The notes under the pieces are model-generated. The model did no database searches and had not been told where the DNA came from. It saw only the letters and a list, made by a program, of their open reading frames with translations. A stretch of DNA of 64,000 nucleotides, taken from NCBI GenBank assembly GCA_049324875.1, contig JBMONC010000045.1:24823-88822 (forward strand). The letters run 5' to 3'. The position numbers and the translations under genes were made by a program. This stretch comes from JAWLHU01 sp049324875 (GTDB lineage Bacteria; Bacillota; Sulfobacillia; Symbiobacteriales; Symbiobacteriaceae). Shown here one piece after another: positions 24,183 to 33,165 of the stretch. How positions within the stretch are numbered: the stretch's first letter is position 1; each line of letters opens with the position of its first letter.

Positions 24183-25370
24183 TCAGTCCACGGCGGCGAG
24201 GGCCGCCTGGGCCCGGGCGGTCTTGGCGTCCAGGTTCCAGGAGTAGGCGATGGCGGCGAGGACGATGCCGACGCCCATCAGGAAGGGGATCTGGGGGCCG
24301 AACCACTCCCAGAGCAGGCCGCCGGCCATGGGGACGGTGACGCCGAAGATGTGGTTGATGGTGGTGCCGGTGGCCAGGGAGGCGGAGAGCTTCTCCCTGG
24401 GGATGATCCGGCCGGCGTGGGTGGAGATGGCGATGTCGAACCCCGTCAGCACATTGTCGAGGACGTAGAGGGCGTAGACCACATAGGCCTCCTGGACAAA
24501 GGCGTACCCGAGGAATACCAGCGCCACCACCGCATAGTTGAGGGAGAGCGCACGCTGCTCGCCCACCTTGTCGATGATCCGGCCGATGAGGGGACGGGTA
24601 AAGATCGCCAGCATGGAGATGATCATCAGCAGGGTGACCATGGTGCTGACCGGGGTGCCGTGCAGCTTGACCAGGGCGTAGGAGGCGAAGGTGAGCACGA
24701 TGTGCCGCCGGGCGCCGGAGAGCAGGGTCAGGATGTAGTAGGAGCGGAAGCGCCAGTCGAAGACGAAGGAGGAGCGCCGGGCCGCCTCGGGGTTGGGTTT
24801 GATCAGCAGGGCGACCAGGCTCCCGATCACGCCGACGGCGCCGAAGATGGCGAAGTACTGCCGGAAGTTGAACCACTGGTTGGTCAGGAGGACCATCACC
24901 ATGCCGACCATGGTGCCGGCCGCCGCGGCGCTGTTGATCTGACCGAGACGGCGGGCCCGGTCGCCCACCTCGGTGGTCCGGATCACCATCGAATCCTGGA
25001 CGACGAAATAGATGTGGAAGCCCACCGACTGGACCAGGGTGGCGAAGACCAGGTCGCCGTAGCCGCCGGCGCCGGCGTAGAGCCAGATGCCGACAGCGAT
25101 CATGCCGCCGGAGAGGGCGTAGAGCCGCTCATCCTTGATAAAGGCCATGGCGGCCAGCAGGAACATGGCCAGCAGCCCCGGGATCTCCCGGATGCCCTCC
25201 AGCAGCCCGTACGCCCCGGGGAGCACACCGATCTCCTCGACGGCGAAGTTGTTGAAGATGGAGCGGTAGGCACCGAAGGTGAGATTGAGCAGGAAACTGG
25301 AGAGCATGATGATGACGAGCAGTCGGCCCTGCTTCCCAAAGGACGGCAACAGACACATCTCCTCTGCCAA
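24183..25370 (-). CDS. Major facilitator superfamily transporter
   Basis: About 395 residues with some 11-12 hydrophobic segments. First helix LLVIIMLSSFLLNLTFGAYRSIFNNF; other landmarks are GYGDLVFATLVQSVGFHIYFVVQDSMV and TRPLIGRIIDKVGEQRALS, an MFS A-type loop between helices. Typical of drug or metabolite exporters; the substrate cannot be read. The start is uncertain: TTG 25370 has AAAGG 9 bases away, while ATG 25358 has its GAGGAG directly abutting. The gene ends 12 bp from repeat copy B. Confidence 0.88.
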   Translation of the reverse strand: MAEEMCLLPSFGKQGRLLVIIMLSSFLLNLTFGAYRSIFNNFAVEEIGVLPGAYGLLEGIREIPGLLAMFLLAAMAFIKDERLYALSGGMIAVGIWLYAGAGGYGDLVFATLVQSVGFHIYFVVQDSMVIRTTEVGDRARRLGQINSAAAAGTMVGMVMVLLTNQWFNFRQYFAIFGAVGVIGSLVALLIKPNPEAARRSSFVFDWRFRSYYILTLLSGARRHIVLTFASYALVKLHGTPVSTMVTLLMIISMLAIFTRPLIGRIIDKVGEQRALSLNYAVVALVFLGYAFVQEAYVVYALYVLDNVLTGFDIAISTHAGRIIPREKLSASLATGTTINHIFGVTVPMAGGLLWEWFGPQIPFLMGVGIVLAAIAYSWNLDAKTARAQAALAAVD

Positions 25371-25489
25371 ACGGTCGTGCCTTTAAAGATACGGCGCCGG
25401 GAACGCTTCCCCTCCCGGCGGTGGCAGGGAAGGATAGAGCCGGTGCCGAATTCCGCCGATGAGAGAAGAAGATAGGGGTGCTTCTTGGG

Positions 25490-25999
25490 ATGTACGTGAT
25501 CCGTCCGTTGAAGGTGACGGTCCGGGGGAAGGAGTTCCAGCGGGACGTGGTGGAACACCCCGGTTCGGTCTGCGTGCTGGGGCTGACAACGGAGGATAAG
25601 ATCCTCTTCGTCCGTCAGTTCCGGCCGGGGATGGGGCGGGAGAGCCTGGAGCTGCCGGGGGGCCGGCTGCGGGCGAAGGAGGCGCCTGAGGAGGCGGCCC
25701 GGCGGGAGATGGAGGCCGAGACGGGCTACCGGCCCAAGAGCCTCCAGCTAATCGCCCGCTTTTATCCGACCCCGGGGTACTCCTCCGAGGAGGTCTACTG
25801 CTTCGTCTGCCAGCAGATGGCGCCGGGGCAGATGCAGTTCGACGAGTCCGAGGAGATGCAGGTGGAGTTTCTGGCCTATTCGGACGCCCTGGAGGCGGTC
25901 CGGAACGGGGAGATTGTCGACGCCCGGTCGATCATCACCTTGCTCCGCTGGGGTGACCAGATGTTCGGCGGCATGAAGCCCCGGACGGGCACCCTGTAA
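25490..25999 (+). CDS. Nudix hydrolase, ADP-ribose pyrophosphatase-like
   Basis: 169 residues from ATG 25490; a GTG four codons earlier is possible. The Nudix box is complete (G-x5-E-x7-REMEAETGY, starting GGRLRAKEAPEEAARRE at about residues 61-77). Flanking VRQFRPGMGRESLELPGG and FYPTPGYSSEEVYCFVC are typical of ADP-ribose/NDP-sugar pyrophosphatases. Divergent from the MFS gene and closed by a strong terminator. Confidence 0.9.
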   Translation: MYVIRPLKVTVRGKEFQRDVVEHPGSVCVLGLTTEDKILFVRQFRPGMGRESLELPGGRLRAKEAPEEAARREMEAETGYRPKSLQLIARFYPTPGYSSEEVYCFVCQQMAPGQMQFDESEEMQVEFLAYSDALEAVRNGEIVDARSIITLLRWGDQMFGGMKPRTGTL

Positions 26000-26030
26000 C
26001 CACGGTCTTTCGACAGGCATATCGACAGAG

Positions 26031-26055
26031 AGGCGCCCTTTCGAGGGCGCCTTTT
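26031..26055 (+). terminator. Rho-independent terminator after the Nudix gene
   Basis: AGGCGCCCT, loop TTCG, AGGGCGCCT, then TTTT: a perfect 9-bp stem with a stable UUCG tetraloop. Confidence 0.88.
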
Positions 26056-26234
26056 CGACACGATCCCCTTCGCTGGGTGGGGTCTTGGAGGCTGTATGCC
26101 GCATGGCATCCGATTATTCCCTGGCGCGGAATTTGACGAACGAAACTGGGGCGGCGTCTACAGGGCCCGCGAGAGTTTTCTCCCATGGGTTGGTTACACT
26201 AGGGCTAATCGCTTCGACTTTCGGGGGGTTAGTC

Positions 26235-27860
26235 ATGGAGTCTGTCCTCGGTCTGGTGCGTCATCCTGGAAATGACGCCCTCTTCCGAGCCATGGAGATG
26301 TCGCTCCTGGCCACGCTGGCGGGCCACCCGCTCCACATTCACGCCGAGGGGCTGCGCGGCACGGGCAAGACGACCATCATGCGGGCTGTCCGGCGGATGC
26401 TGCCGCGCATCCGCCGCATCAGCGGCTGCCTGTACAACTGTGATCCGGCGGCGCCCCACTGCCCGGCGCACCGGGGGCTGGACCCCCAGCGGGTGCTGGC
26501 CCTGGGCGAGGAGTGGGTGCCCATGCCCTACCTGGAGATCTCCCACTCCGCCAAGATCGGGACGGTGGTGGGCTCCGTCGACCTGGGGCGGCTGGTCAGC
26601 CACACCCAGCCGGAGGCGGCGCTGCTGCCCGGCACCATCCCCCAGGCGCACCGGGGGATCATCTTCGTGGACGAGATCAACCGGCTGGCCGAGACCTCGC
26701 CCGAGCTGGCCGACGTCCTGCTGGATGTGATGGGCACCAAGCCGGGGCGGGTGCAGATCGAGGAGACGGGCCTGCCGGCGGTGGAGCTGCCGGTCCAGGT
26801 CTCGGTCTGGGCCGCCTCCAACCCCGACGAGGACCCCGGCCCGCTGGAGGAGGTCCGGCGGCAGCTCTCCGACCGGTTCGACTTCGCCATCTACACCGAC
26901 CGCCCCGGCGATGCCGAGACGGTGGAGCGGATCCTGGCGATGGGGGAGCGGGCCGGGAGCCGCCCTGCGGCGGTGGCCGAGACCCAGGCGGAGCTATGGC
27001 GGACCCGCCTGAACCTGCGGGCGGCGGAGCTGCGCCGGGTGGAGACCCCGGCCGCCCTGCGGCAGCAGATCGCCGGGCTGTACAGCAAGTTTGACCTGGA
27101 GTCGCTCCGGGCGGTGCAGGCGATCCAGGCGGGCATCCGGCTGGCGGCCTGCCTGGAGAACCGGGGCGAGGCGGTGGCGGAGGACCTGCACCGGGTGGTG
27201 CCCATGGCGCTCCGCCACCGGGTGGACCCGGAGACGATCCGGAAGGTGACCGCCCACCTGGGCGGGGAGGGGGAGAAGGCGGAGGCCCCGGGGGCGCTGG
27301 GGCGGAGCCGCTTCCCGGGCCTCTCCTTCGGGGGGGTGGTGGCGGAGCAGAGCCCGCCCCCGGCCCCGGCCCCCGCCGCCATGCCGGTCCGGCCGGCGGC
27401 GCCGGCGCCGGCCCCCGGCGGGCCCCGGCCCCCCGGCCCGGCCGCCGCCCAGCCCGGTCCGGACGGGCCCTCGGAGGGCGAGTCCTGGCTGCGCCGGACC
27501 CTCTCCCAGCTGGGCCTGGGGCGGCCGGGTGAGCAGCCGGGGAGCCAGGCGGGGCGGCTCGACCGATTCGACCGGCCCGGCCGGTACGGGGGGGCCCAGC
27601 CGGGGGTTCAGCCGCCGGGCTTGACGGCGCCCCGGCGGCCCGAGGAGCGCGCACCGGCCCCCGACCGGCCCGGGGGGACGGGGCAGGCGGGGGCCAGGCC
27701 CTCGCCGGCGGGGGCTCATCCCCCCGGGGGGAGCGGCCCCGCCCAGCTTCCGAACCCGGTGGAGCACCCGCCGGAGGCGCCGCCGAACAGGGCCCGCCCG
27801 CTCTCGCACCTGCGGCCGGAGGAGTGGGTCCGGACCGAAGAGGAGTTGGGTCGCCCGTGA
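26235..27860 (+). CDS. MoxR/Mg-chelatase-I-like AAA+ ATPase with proline-rich tail
   Basis: 542 residues from ATG 26235 behind GGGGGG. Walker A is GLRGTGKTT (residues 39-47) and Walker B is GIIFVDEINRL (about 139). The chelatase-type PGTIPQAHRGI and SVWAASNPDE sensor regions are present. Just after Walker A is a Cys-His cluster, CLYNCDPAAPHCPAH, not usual in MoxR and possibly metal-binding. The last ~190 residues are a Pro/Gly/Ala-rich, probably disordered tail. The stop overlaps the VWA gene start (TGATG), so the two form an ATPase-VWA pair, most likely acting in metal insertion or complex remodelling. Confidence 0.85.
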   Translation: MESVLGLVRHPGNDALFRAMEMSLLATLAGHPLHIHAEGLRGTGKTTIMRAVRRMLPRIRRISGCLYNCDPAAPHCPAHRGLDPQRVLALGEEWVPMPYLEISHSAKIGTVVGSVDLGRLVSHTQPEAALLPGTIPQAHRGIIFVDEINRLAETSPELADVLLDVMGTKPGRVQIEETGLPAVELPVQVSVWAASNPDEDPGPLEEVRRQLSDRFDFAIYTDRPGDAETVERILAMGERAGSRPAAVAETQAELWRTRLNLRAAELRRVETPAALRQQIAGLYSKFDLESLRAVQAIQAGIRLAACLENRGEAVAEDLHRVVPMALRHRVDPETIRKVTAHLGGEGEKAEAPGALGRSRFPGLSFGGVVAEQSPPPAPAPAAMPVRPAAPAPAPGGPRPPGPAAAQPGPDGPSEGESWLRRTLSQLGLGRPGEQPGSQAGRLDRFDRPGRYGGAQPGVQPPGLTAPRRPEERAPAPDRPGGTGQAGARPSPAGAHPPGGSGPAQLPNPVEHPPEAPPNRARPLSHLRPEEWVRTEEELGRP

Positions 27861-29848
27861 TGGGATTGGGACCGCCCCTGGGCCAGGTCCCCTGGCATGA
27901 GAAGCTCCGCCGGGTGCTGGCCCGCAACCGGGGAGCCCGCCTGGGCGAGGCGGCGGTGGTCAGCCGCCGCCTGCACGTGAGCGAGCAGAGCGCCCCGCAG
28001 GCGATCACCATCCTGACCGACGTGGACTTCGGTCAGGCGGCTTACGGCCGGGAGCGCCCCGGCGACGTGATCCATATCGACATCTTCCATGCCATCGCCG
28101 AGGTGGACCACCACCGGCTGGGGGCGGCGGTGCGGGAGGCGCTGGCCGGGGTGCCCGGCCCGGCGGGGGAGGGGAGCTCCGGCCTGCTGGCGGACTACTT
28201 CGACCTGGGCACCGCCACCGGCGGGGGCCGGGTGACCAGCGCCATGGACCGGATGAAGAAGCTCTCGGTCCGGATCGCCCACCGCAACCACGTCCACATT
28301 GCCGGGCTGCTGCCCGACCAGCACCTGCCGGTGCTCTGGAAGCTGGTGGAGGCGGTGGAGCGGGCGATCCTGGCCCAGGGGGTGGAGCTGCGCCGGATCG
28401 AGCGGCTCTCCCACCGGCGGGGCGGGGTCGGCTCCTCGGAGCAGTCGGACCTCTCCCGCTACTACGGCGACGACCTGGACTCGCTCATCCGGGGCGGGCG
28501 GCGGCATCCGGAGCGGGAGGGCGTGGCTGACGGGCAGTCGCTTCGGGGCGGGCGCTCGGCGGCGGGCGGGGCCCGGGCCGGCGCGGCCCAGGGCGGGGCC
28601 GGCGGCTGGGGCGATCCCGTCCCCGGGGAGGCCGGGGGCGCTCCGGCGCCGGACGGGGCCCACCCCGCGCCCGGGGGCAGCGGGAGCGGCGGGGGCGAGG
28701 GGGCGGGGCCGGGCGAGCGGCCGGGCCCGGAAGGAGCCGGGGCCTCCCTGGCCGGCGAGCACCGGCTGCAGACCGCCCTGGACCTCTCCCGGAAGCTCGG
28801 CTCCCCCGACGAGGTAAAGCGGGTGCTGGAGGAGCTGGCGCGGGAGCAGGGCTGGGCCTCCCTCTACCAGGGGGGTGGGAACCAGGCGCCCTTCGTCATG
28901 CGGCAGCTGGAGGAGGCCGGGCTGATCCGCAAGGAGGTCCGTGGGATGCGGCTGACCGATCCCGGCCGGGAGCTGCTCGCCTTCCTCAACCGGCACATGC
29001 GGGATGTGAAGCTCCGCTTCCGCAAGCTGATCCGGCGGATCCCGGGCAGCCCGAGGAGTCGGCCGGCCAGCCGGACCCGGCCCGGGCGGGGCGCCCCCTC
29101 GCCCGATGTCCGGTACGGGCTGATCCGCGGCACCGCCCCGGCGGAGCCGGGGGCCTGGCTGGGCGACCTGGCGGTGCCCGAGACGGTGCGGGCGGCGATC
29201 CGCCGGACCCACCTGGAGCGGATCGCCGGGGGCGGGGGCCCCGCCGGGGGGCTCCGGCTGGAGCGCAAGGATGTGCACCTCCACCTGCGGGCGGCGGAGC
29301 ACTCCCTCCACATCTGCCTGCTGATCGACGCCAGCGCCTCCATGGCCGGGCGGCGGATTCTGGCGGCCAAGCACCTGGCGCGCCACCTGCTGGTCTCCAC
29401 CCGGGACAAGATCGCCGTCATCGCCTTTCAGGAGCGGGAGGTGCGGGTCTACGTCCCCTTCACCCGGGACTACGGGCTGGTGGAGGAGGGGCTCTCCCGC
29501 ATCCAGCCCATGGGGCTGACACCGCTGGCCCACGGGCTGACCCAGTCGATGGAGCTGATCCGCAGCTCCCGGGTCCGCCGGCCGCTGCTGCTGCTGATCA
29601 CCGACGGGATCCCCACGGTGCCCAAGTGGTCGATCGACCCGCTGGCCGACGCCCTGGAGGCGGCCCGGCAGGTGAAGGCGGGCCGGATTCCCTTCGGCTG
29701 CATCGGCCTGCAGCCGTCGAAGCGCTACCTGGACCAGCTGGCCCACCAGGCGGGCGGCACGCTCCACGTGGTGGAGGAGCTGTCGGAGGAGTCGCTGGTC
29801 ACCATCGCCCACCAGGAGCGGCTGAAGCTGGGGCCGAAGGCCCGCTGA
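27860..29848 (+). CDS. VWA-domain partner of the AAA+ ATPase (Mg-chelatase-D-like) with winged helix
   Basis: 662 residues. The VWA domain is near the C-terminus with an intact MIDAS: LLIDASASM (about 486-494), the Thr in GLTPLAHGL, and LLITDGIPT (about 578-586). A central segment (LDLSRKLGSPDEVKRVLEEL ... MRQLEEAGLIRKEVRGMRL ... TDPGRELLAFL) reads as a winged-helix domain, preceded by a Gly/Pro/Ala-rich linker (about 220-295). The N-terminus (ITILTDVDFGQAAYGRERPG) is not assigned. By analogy with ChlI-ChlD and MoxR-VWA pairs it would be the client adaptor of the ATPase; no chelatase H subunit is nearby. Confidence 0.82.
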   Translation: MGLGPPLGQVPWHEKLRRVLARNRGARLGEAAVVSRRLHVSEQSAPQAITILTDVDFGQAAYGRERPGDVIHIDIFHAIAEVDHHRLGAAVREALAGVPGPAGEGSSGLLADYFDLGTATGGGRVTSAMDRMKKLSVRIAHRNHVHIAGLLPDQHLPVLWKLVEAVERAILAQGVELRRIERLSHRRGGVGSSEQSDLSRYYGDDLDSLIRGGRRHPEREGVADGQSLRGGRSAAGGARAGAAQGGAGGWGDPVPGEAGGAPAPDGAHPAPGGSGSGGGEGAGPGERPGPEGAGASLAGEHRLQTALDLSRKLGSPDEVKRVLEELAREQGWASLYQGGGNQAPFVMRQLEEAGLIRKEVRGMRLTDPGRELLAFLNRHMRDVKLRFRKLIRRIPGSPRSRPASRTRPGRGAPSPDVRYGLIRGTAPAEPGAWLGDLAVPETVRAAIRRTHLERIAGGGGPAGGLRLERKDVHLHLRAAEHSLHICLLIDASASMAGRRILAAKHLARHLLVSTRDKIAVIAFQEREVRVYVPFTRDYGLVEEGLSRIQPMGLTPLAHGLTQSMELIRSSRVRRPLLLLITDGIPTVPKWSIDPLADALEAARQVKAGRIPFGCIGLQPSKRYLDQLAHQAGGTLHVVEELSEESLVTIAHQERLKLGPKAR

Positions 29849-29912
29849 CCAGATTGCTCCCCGCCCCGGCAGGGATTCCTTCCCCCCGCATCGAAGCAAG
29901 AGGAGAGATCAG

Positions 29913-29943
29913 GCCCCCCGCACGGCCGAGCCGAGCGGGGGGC
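29913..29943. other. GC hairpin in the leader of recJ
   Basis: GCCCCCCGC / GCGGGGGGC, 9-bp stem with a 13-nt loop, in the 122-bp gap between the VWA gene and recJ. With no T-run it may be an intrinsic pause or weak terminator. Confidence 0.4.
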
Positions 29944-29970
29944 AGCCTGTGATTTGGAGTGTGACAAGGC

Positions 29971-32529
29971 TTGGCACGACCGTATCGACCGAAGCGCTGG
30001 CGGCCGGAGATGCCGGATCCCGCCGGATGCTACCTGCTCTCCCGCAGCCTGTCCATCTCACCGGTGACCGCCCAGGTGCTCTACAACCGGGGGCTCACCA
30101 CCCCCGAACTGGCCGATGGCTTTCTGAACGCGGGGCGAGGACAGATCCTCGACCCATTTTTGCTGAAGGAGATGGACCGGGCCGTCGCCCTGATCCGCGA
30201 CCGGATCGCCGCGGGCGGTCCCATCATGGTCTACGGCGACTATGATGTGGACGGGGTGACCGGCACCGCCATCCTCGTCCTGGCGCTCCGGGCGCTGGGC
30301 GCCCGGGTCGAGTACTACATCCCCAACCGGTTCAGCGAGGGCTACGGCCTGAATGCCGCCGCCCTCCGGGAGATCCGGGAGCGGGGCTTCGACTTCGTCC
30401 TCTCGGTGGACACCGGCGTCTCGGCGATCCACGAGGCGGAGGTGGCCCGGGAGCTGGGCATCACCCTGGTGATCTCCGACCACCATGAGCCCGGCCCGGC
30501 GCTGCCCGATGTGCCGGCCTTGGTCAACCCCAAGCGGCCCGACTGCAGCTACCCCTTCAAGGGGCTCTCCGGGGTGGGGGTTGCCTTCAAGCTGGCCTTG
30601 GCGCTACAGGCGCCCAACGCCTGGGAGCTGCTGGACATCGTCACCCTGGGCACCATCGCCGACATGGTCCCCCTGGTGGGGGAGAACCGGGCGATCGTGC
30701 GGGAGGGGCTGGCGGCGCTGGGCGCCACCCGGCGGCCCGGCCTGCGGGCGCTGATGGAGGTGGCAGGCGTCCGGGAGCCGGTCACCGCCACCCACATCGG
30801 CTTCGCCCTGGGCCCCCGGATCAACGCCCTCGGGCGGATGGGCTCCGCCATGACGGGGGTGGAGCTGCTGCTGACCGAGGACCCGAGCCGGGCCCGGGAA
30901 CTGGCCCGCCACCTGGACGAGGAGAACCGCAGCCGCCAGGAGGTGGAGGCGGCGATCCTGCAGGAGGCCTTGCAGCAGGCGGAGTCGCTGCCCCCGGAGG
31001 AGCGGCAGTACGTGCTGGTGCTGGCCGGGGAGGGGTGGCACCACGGGGTGGTGGGGATCTGCGCCTCCCGGGTGCTGGAGGCCTACCACCGGCCGTCGAT
31101 CCTGCTGGCGGTGGACGGCGAGGAGGCGCGGGGCTCGGCCCGCTCGATCCCGGCCTTTCACATGCACCGGGCGCTCCTGCAGGTCTCGGACCTCTTCAGC
31201 AAGTGGGGCGGCCACGCCATGGCCGCCGGCATGACGCTGAAGCGCAGGGAGGACCTGCGGGAGCTCCGGCGCCGTCTTAACGATATCGCCCGCGACTGGC
31301 TCCGGCCCGAGGACCTGGTGCCGGAGCAGCGGATCGACGCCTTCGTCACCCTGGAGCAGGTCACCCCGGAGCTGGTCGCGGAACTCTCCGCCCTGGAGCC
31401 CCACGGCATCGGCAATCCGGCCCCGATCCTGGCCGCCACCAACCTGCAGGTGCTGGAGGCCCGGGTGATGGGGAAGGAGCAGCAGCACCTGAAGCTGATG
31501 CTCCGCCCGGCGCTGGGCGGGCCGGTGCCGCCCCGGGAGGCGGTGGGCTGGAACCTGGCCCCCGCCCGGCCCGGGGTGGGCGCCCGGATCCAGGTCGCCT
31601 TCCAGCCCGAGATCGACACCTACGGCGGGCGGGAACGGCTCCGGCTGACCGTCCGGGACCTGCAGGTGATCGGCTCGCCGGAGGATGCCGGCCCGCCGGT
31701 CCAGGTGGCGGAGCTGCCGCTCCTCACCCCCGAGGCCTGCCTCCGCTGGGACCCGCTGGCCCCGGCCCCCGAGGCTGCCGCCGGGCCTGAACGGGTCCTG
31801 GACGGGCGGGACCACCGGCTCCCGGCCCTGCTGGAGCAGCTGGCGGCGCCGCTGCCCGAGGCGGCGGCCACCGCCGAGGAGGAGGGCGAGCAGGAGCGGC
31901 CCGAGCCGACCCGGCTGACCTACCTGCAGGCGCTGGCCTACCCCGCCGGGGCCCGGCTGCTGATCCTGACCGCCAGCCCCTGGGCGGCCGCCGCCCTCAC
32001 CGCCGAGCTGCAGCGGGCGCTGCCGGACCGGCGGCCCGGGATCCGGCTCTGGGCACCAGGCGAGCCGGAGCCCGAGGGGGCGGCCATCGTGGTCGCCGCC
32101 CACGGCCAGGCCGCCCGCGGCAGCTACACCGAGACGGTGCTCTACCACCCGCCCTACCTGGAGCAGGGGTATCCGGGCGAGCGGCTCCACCTCCTCTGGA
32201 CGGAGGCCGACCAGGCGCTGGCCGAGTCAGCGCTGGGCTGGCCCTACCCCGAGCGGGAGGCGCTGGTCCACCTCTATAGGCTGCTGAGGGCGGGAGAAGC
32301 TACAGCAGAGAGGCTGGCCGCCAGCCTGGGCGAGGTGCCCGGGCCCTGGAACCGCCTCCGGTTCGAGAGCGGTCTGGCCGTCTTCCGGGAGATCGGCCTG
32401 ACCACGCCCGACGGACGGCTCAAGCCCAACGGGAACGGTGCCCGCTTCGACCTGGAGGCAAGCGCCCGTTACCGGCGCGGACAGACCGCCCGGGAGCAGT
32501 TGAAGGCCAGGAAAGCCCTTCATGCGTAA
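29971..32529 (+). CDS. recJ: Single-stranded-DNA-specific exonuclease RecJ
   Basis: 852 residues from TTG; a stop lies three codons upstream, so this is the first possible start, and it keeps the KRWRPEMPD segment seen in RecJ. RecJ degrades ssDNA 5' to 3' in repair. Motifs: VYGDYDVDGVTGT (about 88), LSVDTGVSA, VISDHHEPG (DHH, about 169), the DHHA1 half with GEGWHHGVVGICASRV and KWGGHAMAAGMTL, then the OB-fold. A ~230-residue C-terminal extension with LLILTASPWAAAAL is longer than in E. coli and resembles other Firmicute RecJ proteins. It sits in the conserved recJ-apt-relA order. Confidence 0.96.
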   Translation: MARPYRPKRWRPEMPDPAGCYLLSRSLSISPVTAQVLYNRGLTTPELADGFLNAGRGQILDPFLLKEMDRAVALIRDRIAAGGPIMVYGDYDVDGVTGTAILVLALRALGARVEYYIPNRFSEGYGLNAAALREIRERGFDFVLSVDTGVSAIHEAEVARELGITLVISDHHEPGPALPDVPALVNPKRPDCSYPFKGLSGVGVAFKLALALQAPNAWELLDIVTLGTIADMVPLVGENRAIVREGLAALGATRRPGLRALMEVAGVREPVTATHIGFALGPRINALGRMGSAMTGVELLLTEDPSRARELARHLDEENRSRQEVEAAILQEALQQAESLPPEERQYVLVLAGEGWHHGVVGICASRVLEAYHRPSILLAVDGEEARGSARSIPAFHMHRALLQVSDLFSKWGGHAMAAGMTLKRREDLRELRRRLNDIARDWLRPEDLVPEQRIDAFVTLEQVTPELVAELSALEPHGIGNPAPILAATNLQVLEARVMGKEQQHLKLMLRPALGGPVPPREAVGWNLAPARPGVGARIQVAFQPEIDTYGGRERLRLTVRDLQVIGSPEDAGPPVQVAELPLLTPEACLRWDPLAPAPEAAAGPERVLDGRDHRLPALLEQLAAPLPEAAATAEEEGEQERPEPTRLTYLQALAYPAGARLLILTASPWAAAALTAELQRALPDRRPGIRLWAPGEPEPEGAAIVVAAHGQAARGSYTETVLYHPPYLEQGYPGERLHLLWTEADQALAESALGWPYPEREALVHLYRLLRAGEATAERLAASLGEVPGPWNRLRFESGLAVFREIGLTTPDGRLKPNGNGARFDLEASARYRRGQTAREQLKARKALHA

Positions 32530-32560
32530 ACCTTGGCTCCCCTGTTTCGCCGAGAGATGA

Positions 32561-32589
32561 TTGGCCTACTGGCACGCAGGCAATATAAT
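32561..32589 (+). promoter_or_regulatory. Sigma-A promoter of apt-relA
   Basis: TTGGCC, 17-bp spacer, TATAAT (32584-32589). Transcription would begin near 32596, which rules out the GTG at 32595 as the apt start. Confidence 0.75.
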
Positions 32590-32612
32590 GTGGTGTGAGG
32601 GGGCTACAATTC

Positions 32613-33125
32613 ATGGATTTCAAGTCGAAGATCCGCACCATCGAGGATTTCCCCAAGCCGGGCATCTCCTTCAAGGACATCACCACCCTGCTGAAGGAGA
32701 AGGAGGCATTCCACGCAGCCATTGAGACGATCGCCGCCCACTTCGAGGGCAAGGGCATCGACATCGTCACCGGGCCGGAGGCGCGCGGCTATATCTTCGC
32801 CTCCGCCCTGGCCTTCCGGCTCGGCGCCGGCTTCGTGCCGGTCCGCAAGCCCGGCAAGCTCCCGTACAAGACCAAGCGGATCTCCTACGCCCTGGAGTAC
32901 GGGGAGGACTCCCTTGAGGTCCATGAAGATGCCTTCCAGCCAGGCCAGAAGATCCTGGTGGTGGATGATCTGCTGGCCACCGGCGGCACGATTCGCGCAA
33001 CCATCGACCTGGTCGAGTCCTTCGGCGCCCGCGTCGAGGGTGTGGCCTTCCTGATTGAGCTGACCTTCCTGGAGGGGCGGAAGCGGCTTGACGGGTACGA
33101 TCTCCTGTCGCTGATTCAGTACTAG
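32613..33125 (+). CDS. apt: Adenine phosphoribosyltransferase
   Basis: 170 residues, the standard length. It converts adenine plus PRPP to AMP (purine salvage). Motifs: IRTIEDFPKPGISFKDITTLL at the N-terminus, the substrate loop GPEARGYIF, VPVRKPGKLPYKT, and the PRPP loop ILVVDDLLATGGTI. GAGGGGG lies 9 bases before the ATG. It is placed directly before relA, as in many Firmicutes. Confidence 0.97.
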   Translation: MDFKSKIRTIEDFPKPGISFKDITTLLKEKEAFHAAIETIAAHFEGKGIDIVTGPEARGYIFASALAFRLGAGFVPVRKPGKLPYKTKRISYALEYGEDSLEVHEDAFQPGQKILVVDDLLATGGTIRATIDLVESFGARVEGVAFLIELTFLEGRKRLDGYDLLSLIQY

Positions 33126-33165
33126 GCCGACGGACGGAGCCGGCCTGGAAGTGGGGGGTGGCACC

